Notes under the pieces: model-generated
What the model saw: the letters and a program-made list of their open reading frames with translations, nothing else
Database searches by the model: none
What the model was told of the DNA's origin: nothing
Assembly: GCF_021147775.1 (NCBI RefSeq)
Contig: NZ_JAGTPK010000010.1
Span: forward strand, 62,001-126,000
Length of the DNA: 64,000 bases
Source: Pseudomonas californiensis
Lineage (GTDB): Bacteria > Pseudomonadota > Gammaproteobacteria > Pseudomonadales > Pseudomonadaceae
Direction: 5' to 3'
Made by a program: the position numbers and the translations under genes
In this document: positions 50,142-58,300 of the stretch, piece by piece
Numbering within the stretch: position 1 is the stretch's first letter
Layout: every line of letters starts with the position of its first letter

Positions 50142-50609
50142 TTGAGCAGCCCGCGTCGCGAATCGTCTTCCGTCAGCCCTCGTAGCACACGAGGCGCCTG
50201 GCTGAGCCTGTTCGCCATGTTGATGATCTTTATCGGCCCACTGGTTTCCCAGTCGATGCCGATGGATCAGCACGCCAGCATGCCGATGCCAGGCTCGATG
50301 TCTCACCCGATGCCTGGCTCGATGCCCGGCTCGATGGACATGCCGGCTGAAAGCCACGCCCATCATGCTGACAATGCCGCCACCAAGCCTGCCGATGCAG
50401 GCATGAGCGACCATGCGCTGTGGGCCAAATGCGGTTACTGCACGCTGTTGTTCAGTTGCCCGGCACTGTCCCGAGTGCTGGTGCTGGTCGCCGCCACGCC
50501 GCCACGACCGGCAGACTTCTTCGCTGCCGCTCTCCAGCAGGGACATGCGCAACGATCAGTGTTCCCCAATGCCCGAAGTAGGGCACCACCAACGCTCCAG
50601 ACAGTGTGA
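50142..50609 (+). CDS. DUF2946-type protein with Met/His-rich segment
   Basis: A 155-residue protein: membrane/signal segment AWLSLFAMLMIFIGPLVS, then a Met/His-rich stretch (MPMDQHASMPMPGSM and following, to HAHHAD) at residues about 40-75, then the DUF2946 block WAKCGYCTLLFSCPAL. The Met and His density suggests Cu(I)/Cu(II) binding in the periplasm (inference). The start is a TTG at 50142, 13 nt after the previous stop; the only alternative, ATG 50217, would remove the hydrophobic segment. Confidence 0.7.
   Translation: MSSPRRESSSVSPRSTRGAWLSLFAMLMIFIGPLVSQSMPMDQHASMPMPGSMSHPMPGSMPGSMDMPAESHAHHADNAATKPADAGMSDHALWAKCGYCTLLFSCPALSRVLVLVAATPPRPADFFAAALQQGHAQRSVFPNARSRAPPTLQTV
50280..50343 (+). 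repeat. Met-Pro-Gly-Ser coding micro-repeat
   Basis: Three to four imperfect copies of a 15-nt unit (variants of ATGCCAGGCTCG) encode MPGSM repeats inside the Met/His-rich DUF2946 protein. Copy number is likely to vary between strains (inference). Confidence 0.6.
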
Positions 50610-50689
50610 ATTCAAAGATTCCACGACCTCCTGCAGCTCAGATCTGCAGGCGGGTTGTGCTGTGTTGTCCCTATTCGGGAGCGTCAACC

Positions 50690-52063
50690 GTGTCAAAACC
50701 CACCGTTTCTTTTTACAACCTTGCCTGGCGATGGCACTTCTATGCCGGTCTGTTCGTTGCGCCGTTCATGATTCTGCTGTCGCTCACCGGGATCATTTAC
50801 CTGTTCAAGCCGCAGCTGGACAACCTGATGTACGGCGACTTGCTGAACGTGACGCCGACGCACCATCAGATCAGTGCTGATGAGCTTAAACAGCGGGTGC
50901 TGAGCACCTACCCTCACGCCGCGATCAGCAAATACTTCCCTCCGGTGAGTACCGAAGGCAGCGCGCAGTTTGTCATTCGTGATCAAGGTAACGAGCTGAA
51001 TGTATTCGTCGACCCCTATCGCGGCACGATTCTGGGCAGTCAGGACGCTACGAAAAACCTGCAGGCGATTGCCCGGGCGCTGCACGGCGAACTGATGATC
51101 GGCACGCTCGGCGACCGTCTGATCGAGCTGGCCGCAGGCTGGGGCATCATGCTGGTGATCTCCGGGCTGTATCTCTGGTGGCCGCGTGGAACCCGTGCAG
51201 CCGGCGTGCTCTGGCCACGTCTGACCCAACGTGGACGCGTGCTGTGGCGCGATCTGCATGCGGTGACGGGCTTCTGGGGATCGCTGATTCTGCTGTTCAT
51301 GCTGCTCAGCGGCATGACCTGGACTGGCATGTGGGGCAAGCAGTACGCAGCGGTCTGGAATACCTTCCCCGCGGCCATGTGGACTGACGTGCCAAAATCC
51401 ACGCAACTGGCAGGTGAACTGAACACCGCGAGCGCGCAGACCGTGCCGTGGGCGCTTGAAAACACGCCCATGCCGCAGTCTACCGGCGAACATGCCGAGC
51501 ACATGCATCAACACGGAATGTCATCCGGTCCTGCGGCGCCAAAAGTCACCCTGCAGCAGGTGGTCGAGATTGCCAGCGCGCGCGGGATCGAGCCGGGCTA
51601 CAGCATCACCGCACCGAAAACTGCCGAAGGCGTGTTCACGGTGTCGGTGTTTGCTGACGACCCGCGCAACGACGCAACGCTGCACATTGACCAGTACAGC
51701 GGCAAGGTACTGGCCGACGTCGGCTGGCAGGATTACAGCCTGGTTTCAAGGGCCACTGAGATGGGCGTGATGCTGCATGAAGGGAAGTTTTTCGGCTGGA
51801 TCAATCAGTTACTGATCTTCCTCGCCTGCCTGATGATCCTGCTCAGCGCGGTCAGCGGACTGGTGATCTGGTGGAAACGACGCCCGCAGGGAGGCTTGGG
51901 TGCACCACCGTTGCGCCACGACTTGCCACGCTGGAAAACAGCGATTGTGATCATGTCCGGTATCGCCGTTGCGTTCCCACTGGTAGGCGTTTCGCTGGTG
52001 GCGGTATGGCTATTTGATCGAATAGTTTTTTCCCGCTTTGCTAAATCCTCGGCAGCAGCTTAA
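50690..52063 (+). CDS. PepSY-domain membrane protein (iron/copper reductase-like)
   Basis: A 457-residue protein of the PepSY-TM family: TM1 (HFYAGLFVAPFMILLSLTGII), PepSY domain 1, two central TMs (AAGWGIMLVISGLYLWWPRG; GFWGSLILLFMLLSGMTW), a His-rich loop (EHAEHMHQHGM, about residues 266-276), PepSY domain 2, and C-terminal TMs. Such proteins sit with TonB-dependent receptors and are thought to reduce metal-siderophore or metal complexes. GTG 50690 was chosen because GGGAG lies about 8 nt upstream and homology starts there. No TonB receptor gene is adjacent here. Confidence 0.8.
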   Translation: MSKPTVSFYNLAWRWHFYAGLFVAPFMILLSLTGIIYLFKPQLDNLMYGDLLNVTPTHHQISADELKQRVLSTYPHAAISKYFPPVSTEGSAQFVIRDQGNELNVFVDPYRGTILGSQDATKNLQAIARALHGELMIGTLGDRLIELAAGWGIMLVISGLYLWWPRGTRAAGVLWPRLTQRGRVLWRDLHAVTGFWGSLILLFMLLSGMTWTGMWGKQYAAVWNTFPAAMWTDVPKSTQLAGELNTASAQTVPWALENTPMPQSTGEHAEHMHQHGMSSGPAAPKVTLQQVVEIASARGIEPGYSITAPKTAEGVFTVSVFADDPRNDATLHIDQYSGKVLADVGWQDYSLVSRATEMGVMLHEGKFFGWINQLLIFLACLMILLSAVSGLVIWWKRRPQGGLGAPPLRHDLPRWKTAIVIMSGIAVAFPLVGVSLVAVWLFDRIVFSRFAKSSAAA

Positions 52064-52073
52064 ATTGCACGCG

Positions 52074-52137
52074 GCGAGGCCTGAAATCGGCGGGCGGTTT
52101 TGTGATGAATTCCTCACCTGATCGGTTCAGGCCTCGC
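52074..52137 (+). repeat. Inverted repeat after the PepSY gene
   Basis: A 12-bp arm GCGAGGCCTGAA (52074-52085) and its complement TTCAGGCCTCGC (52126-52137) flank 40 nt. It may be a REP-type palindrome or part of the 3' end. Confidence 0.5.
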
Positions 52138-52188
52138 TCGATACAAATGTTTTTAAAGCCGCCTTCGCGGACTGTGTGAAACGCAATT

Positions 52189-52221
52189 GAAACGCCCCGA
52201 CTTGTCGGGGCGTTTCCTTTT
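52189..52221 (+). terminator. Strong terminator between the PepSY gene and the RHS gene
   Basis: A 13-bp perfect stem GAAACGCCCCGAC / GTCGGGGCGTTTC is followed by CTTTT. It ends the plus-strand metal genes and may also stop minus-strand transcripts from the RHS gene, since it lies between the two convergent units. Confidence 0.88.
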
Positions 52222-52245
52222 ATGTAGTCAGCAGGAGAAAAAGCG

Positions 52246-52287
52246 ATGCCTACCCGGACAACGCCAAGGGCGAAATCTAGGCGTTGA
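52246..52287 (+). pseudogene. Possible remnant start of a lost gene
   Basis: A good ribosome binding site (AGGAG, 8 nt spacing) precedes an ATG that opens only 13 codons (MPTRTTPRAKSRR) before a stop. It lies between the terminator and the 3' end of the RHS gene, so it may be the start of a gene truncated when the RHS gene arrived. It could equally be chance. Confidence 0.28.
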
Positions 52288-52353
52288 CCCTGTCCAACCC
52301 TCGCGGCTCAAAGCGGGTGAAGGCGTTTATTTGCGAGAGATTCTGGCCTAATG

Positions 52354-55300
52354 TCAGACAGCCATTCTTCCAACTGAACCAATGCCGTCCTCCTTCATAT
52401 GCCATCGGCTTGTCCATCCCGACGCCGGTACCGCCAACTTGGGGTCTTCTAATGCATTTGATACTCCAATCCAATCCCCAATGTAATTCGATAACATATC
52501 GCGACTGCCTTCATAAGCATTCTGAGCGTCGAAAGCGAATATCAGGGTATCGATGCCTCGGAGCACATGTGGCTTGACAGCCGAATAGACCTCTCTAGTA
52601 AATGTCATCATGCTCCGTAACTCAGGATGCTGCCACGCGAATGCTGCCCGCTTTCCAGTACCTGCCAGGAATTCTCCGTTTCCCAGGTACTCGACAAACT
52701 CGGTTGGCGATAACCACGCAATGTCGCCTACTTTTCGGCCTGTGGTTTTGGAAGCAAGCTTGTACGCATGCTTAAACCCAAATCGCTTGGCGTTGTCGAA
52801 AAATCGCAGGGCGCCTCGAGCACCGGTCTGCACCCGTGTCACAACCTTCCCTGCGGTGGTCGATATCCAGCGTAACCCCCTGCCAGCCGCCGCCACGTAT
52901 TCGCCCACCTTCGTCAAACTGCCAATGATCGATATGCCTCCCACTACCAAGCCAGCAATGCCCAGCGCTTTGGCAAGCTTTGGATTGCTGTTCTCCAACG
53001 CCACAGCGGCGATTTCGAGAGCAAGCGAAAGCGTTGATAGCACCGTCATCGCCGCGAAGAAAGCGAAGGATGCGCCGCCAGTGGGAATTGACAATAAAAC
53101 TCCGGTTACGGCAAATACCGTACTCAGTGCTACCCCTCTCCAACGTCGCCCGACTGGCTGTGGGCGAGCGTCACGCAAGCTTTGCTCTAATTGGCTAATC
53201 AGCCGATCTTTACCCCATCGACTGAGCATGATGTGCCCACTTGGATCACTATAGTCCACGGGATTACAGCAATAGCTGTAATCGTTTATCCCCCCCTTGC
53301 CGAATGGGCTGAGGTTATCAGGCTGCTGAAAGCAGCGAAGGATCGGATTATACGTGCGAGCACCATTTCCCAAGTGATAGAAGCCGGTGACAGGGTCTTT
53401 CCGTTGATTGTTGTAACCACTCAGGGAGTCTGATAACGCATTGCTGCTCTCACCAAAGGGTGTGAAACAGCTCACCGGCTGACTGGTTTCGGCGCTCCCA
53501 CCCCAGACGCTGAGGGTTCCACTGTGCGGACTATCAAGCAAAAAACCAACCTGTGGGCATTTACCGGGTTCGAGTATTTGTTGCGACTGCTCTGTATTTA
53601 GAGACGTTTGACGGATTACTTTCCCGTCCCGGTCAAACCAGATTTCTCCGCATAATGTATCGCCGTCATAGCACAACTCGTAGGTACGCTCAGCAATGAC
53701 ATCATGTTGCGCAGCCAAACGCCCGTGACCATCATAGATGTAACGCGCCACCGACTGGCCTTGTGCATTCTTGACGTGAAGCAACTGGCCGTTAGGACTG
53801 TAGCCAAAAGTGTTTCCACTTGAATCCTCTGTCAGAAAACCATCCGCATTCCATTTTAGAGAGTGTTTCGAGTTTGAACCCGAATCTGTTTCGATCGCCA
53901 CACAGCGTGTCGGATTATTCGCATCGTAACTATACGTTTGTTGCTCAGCCGGAACGTCTATGAACAATGTCTTACATGAAAGTAATCTTTGCAGGCCATC
54001 CCACTGGAACAGCTGCTCTTTCACTCGGCGTCCCAGGCTATCGACGGGATAGTCTTTTTCAGTTTGGGCATCGCAGCGATAGCTGGCCAATCGATCACAA
54101 CTGTCATGAGCAAATGCCTCAGAACGGACTACCTCCCCATCTCGTGATAAGCTGCTGCCCACCAGTAAGCCACTGTCAGACCAGGACTGATCAATTTGAA
54201 GTATGTGTCGGCCATTGGCCTGGTAGCGTCGTATGATTTCCTGACCAAAGCCGTCGTAAAAATATTCGGCAGTGAAGCGACTATGATTTTCAGGCGCTAC
54301 TGTGGATTGCGCTTGTGTCAGCCCTCTTGAATTATAGCTGTATAGCATCTCCACAGCATTATGTCGGGTGCGAAGTGGCCGGTCTTTGCTGTCTGAAAAA
54401 ACTCGCCATACACTGCCGTCCAGACGTCGCCCACTCAGTTTGCGTCCGAATAACGAGCAGGTTTCCCAGCCGGCACGAACGCCTCGAGGAGTACTTACAC
54501 CATACCGAATGTTTCCACAAAACTCGGGGCGAGAAAATATATTACCCAGAGGGCCTAACAAGAACGAGCCCTCTTTACTCTGAACCTCATGAGTCATAAC
54601 GGATGCGCTGCGCTTATCATCGTTAACGCTGAGTGTACTGAGTCGCTTGCCATCCAATGTGAGCGAGGTATCGCGCCCGTCATCCGATGTGTCTGTTCCG
54701 AATACTTGACCACTTGGAGCAGTCATCGTCCTGTTTCCATAAGAATATTTGCGCGCACCCACTGTGCGATCACCTACGACAGACGGAGAGGTAATGTGTT
54801 GCGCGGCAAGTTCTATACCGTCCACCCGTAGCCGGGAAACTTCATTACTCAATCCAAAATACTCACGATGGATAGAGCTTCCGTCAGCTGTATGCACCTT
54901 GGTCACTCGGCCAATGTCATCGTAGTCTAACGTTAGCGAGCGATCATCTCCTCCCCGATGCAATCGCACCAGGTTACCAGCAGGATCGTATTGTCTTGTC
55001 ATCTCAGGGCGTTTCAGCCCGTCCATACTCGAGTAGTTCTGAATGTTCGTAACACTGCCGTCAGGCAATATTTCTTCCTGAAGTGCGTGCGTCAACACCT
55101 TACGCGTGCCGACGCCGACAACTTGTTCGGTATGGCTCTTACCTGGGTCACTTTTCAGAAACGCAGTCTGCGTCCACGCCGTCGGTTCGATAATCAGCGC
55201 TTGCCGTTCACCGGTTTCCTGCGTGCGTCTCAGGCCGCCTGGGTAGTAGTCATATCTGGCATGATTCAGGGCTGTTTCATCCCCTAAAAACTCGACCTCA

Positions 55301-58300
55301 TCCAGGACGCACCACCGCGAGTCACTTCCGCTCAACACTTGCAATTCCCGACGCACCTCTCGTTTGAGACCATCCGATAACGTTCGGATCACCTGGCCTG
55401 TCGCGAGTGTGGTCGTTGTCATCACGCCAAGAGGCCCCGCAGTGTAGGCCGACCGCTCCACGGAAGACGGAACCGCATCGTCGCTGGCCCGGTTAGCGCC
55501 AGTTGCAATGGCAAATCGTTCTTCGCTGGTCGTACGCCCCATAAGATCGTAACTCCACCGGACTTCCTCCCGGCCTTGTCGGCGAACCACGCAACGGCGG
55601 GTGTAACGCGAACGAATCTCGGTGGATACTATTTCTGTTCCCTTTTCCGTCTGCATCTCAGTGCGAAGCAAAAACCCCTTGACCTGAGGATTATCTTCCC
55701 AACTCAGGGTGGTGATCAGTTTAACATTATCACTCTTGTAGTACGTCGTTTGCTCCGTACTGGCTGACCACACGAACACTTTACACCCGTCATTCAGCGT
55801 TTTGGGTTTGCGCGTTTTTTCAGTCACTCGCTCATGGCGAATCAGCGCTGCTTCCTGCCTGTCAGCCAACGCAAAAGTCCAAGTATCCGGTTCGAGAATC
55901 ACCCCATCAAGCTTTACAATATCGGATGCAACCAGAGAAGTTCGCGCCCCGCTCCGTTTTTCCCTGTACCCATATAGAGTGAGCTGCAGGGGATGCACTT
56001 GCGAACCGAATGTCTGATATTGAAACTCTGCCAAAAGAGGAGGTGACGTGTAGTCAGGTACTTTAGGGCAAGACAAATCAGGTAAATCAATACCGCCGGC
56101 TACACCTTTAAGTTTCGAGGATGAAAACGCCGCACCTGCTACAGGATAGTAACGATAAACTGTAATAGCACCATCGGCCGCAACACTTTTTTCCAATTGA
56201 TTATTTTTATTATACTTAAAACATTGAGACGTCGTAATGCACGTAGAAGCCATATACTCCTGCAGCTCCTCCGCGCCGAGCAAGAAACGTGAGCCTGGCT
56301 TTTCACGATCCAGGCCCACACTATAAAGACGCGACCATAGAAGATCACAAATATCGGGGCGCGCTATCGTTTTTTTAAAAAGAGAGAATGCCTCAAGCAA
56401 GCAGGCCGCCATAAATGCAAATCCCGGTATGTCTCTACTGCGGTATAATTCGACTGCCTGCTTTAATAAAGACCATTCGTCGGGATTCCACAACGTCAGG
56501 ATCGCTTTTGGAAGATCGGGATTTTCAGGTGCTGCGCCATCATCGCCCAGACCTTGATAGGCCGAATACGTTATGACCCATTGATCATCATTAAGGCTAA
56601 CCTCTCCTATGTTATGATGACTCGAATCAAAAACCGTCAAGATTTTTGACCGCCCATCATGCTTAGAGGAACCGACCCAGTAGAACATGCTCTCAAACAA
56701 TTCACTTGTCCGGCTTCCTCCGACACGGTCTGATCGAAAACTGTCAAGATCAAAACGACTAAGTTCCGGATTCAGAAAGCCGAGATCGCGTAGCAATTTT
56801 CCAGCGTGTGAGAATGGATCGCTAAAGTCAGACAAGTAGTTGTTGCCAGAGTAAAATTGATTTCTAAAATCAGACAAGTAGTTGTTGTCAGAGTAAACAT
56901 GATAACTCGTTATATTCCTTTGCCGTCCACCCGGAATCAAGGTATGCCGGGTTACGCGAGGCAATGCCGGTTGACCATTTGGGAAGTGCATGCTTTTCGC
57001 TTGATACTCGACGATCTCAAGCGATCCGTCCTCCTCCTCCAGACACGTCAGAATACGATCCAGTGTCGGATCTGCGCTATACCGACACTTGACCTCTTGG
57101 ACTGCCTGGTTCGGGAGGTCCGGTTCATACCGGTGAATCGACTCCAGCAGATAGTCTTTCAATCTAAGCTCAACCTGATAGGCAGCTGTCGTGCCAGGCC
57201 AGACATCCATCATCACTTTTTCATGGGTGTAGGTCGCGGCGAATAATTTGGCATCGCCACTGTTGACCCCAACGAGCCTGAACTGGCCTAGCAATCGATT
57301 CCATGTCAGGTTCAACTCTCCAGCATCTGGAGAGACAATCTTCGTAGGGAGCATTTGTGTAAAGGGACGGCTCCAGTACTCAATGGCCTCATCGACCGCT
57401 TTGACATTTTCTCGCCATTTGCTTACCGCCTCGTTCCAGTCCAGATACGTGGCCAATGCGAACAGGGGAGGACACGCTGCCAATAACAACCAGTCCCAGC
57501 CGCTGGGCGCAGGGGGTGGGCGTTTTGTTTTATCTTTAATTTGTCGCAGCAGCTGTATAATTTTTTGGCGCAGTGCTTCATCGGGCTCCAAACCATCTCC
57601 CTGCGGTATACTTAAATATTCGCGATTTCCGCTTGGGTAATCCAGGATAAACTCGCCATAGCCTTCGTTACTTGTCACCCAGCATGCTGCTTTTTTCAAA
57701 CATTGGCCTTGCCCGAGCTGAACCCAGTCTACGTCCGTAAAAGCGACGCGTGCCCCGTTGGCCAAGGTCAGCGTGCGGTCGCGAATTTCCAGGCTGGAAA
57801 AACGAAACGCCCAACCGTCGCCGAGTGCAGCTTCGTTGCCTCGCAATGCCGAGTAATGAAGGGTCAGATCACAAATCGGACCATTTCCTTCCAGGCTTTG
57901 GAGTGTCGCCACAGGATAATGGGCGTGAAACAGCCCCGTCTGGGCGTCGACCCCCGTTTCGCTTTGCCCACTTACATCGAATACTTCCGAGCGAAACGTA
58001 TTGCCGTAATCCTCGCACAGCGGGCTACTGGCAACATAGCGCTCTAATAAGGGTGGAGAAATACACTCGACAGCCCGGGGCAGCCGCCAAAATTCGGAAC
58101 CGTACAGGCGACTGATATGACCCACTACAATGGTTTTTCCAGGAGGCACGCTCTCTGGAAAATGAAAGTTCAGCCCAGGTTTATTCTTCGGGTCTATGGA
58201 CCATACAGCGGATTCTGATGTGACGTTGCATCCCCTGTGCGAGCAGTCAATAATTTTGATGTTCAGTTCTCTTGCCTCTGCACTCAAACGAAACACCCAC

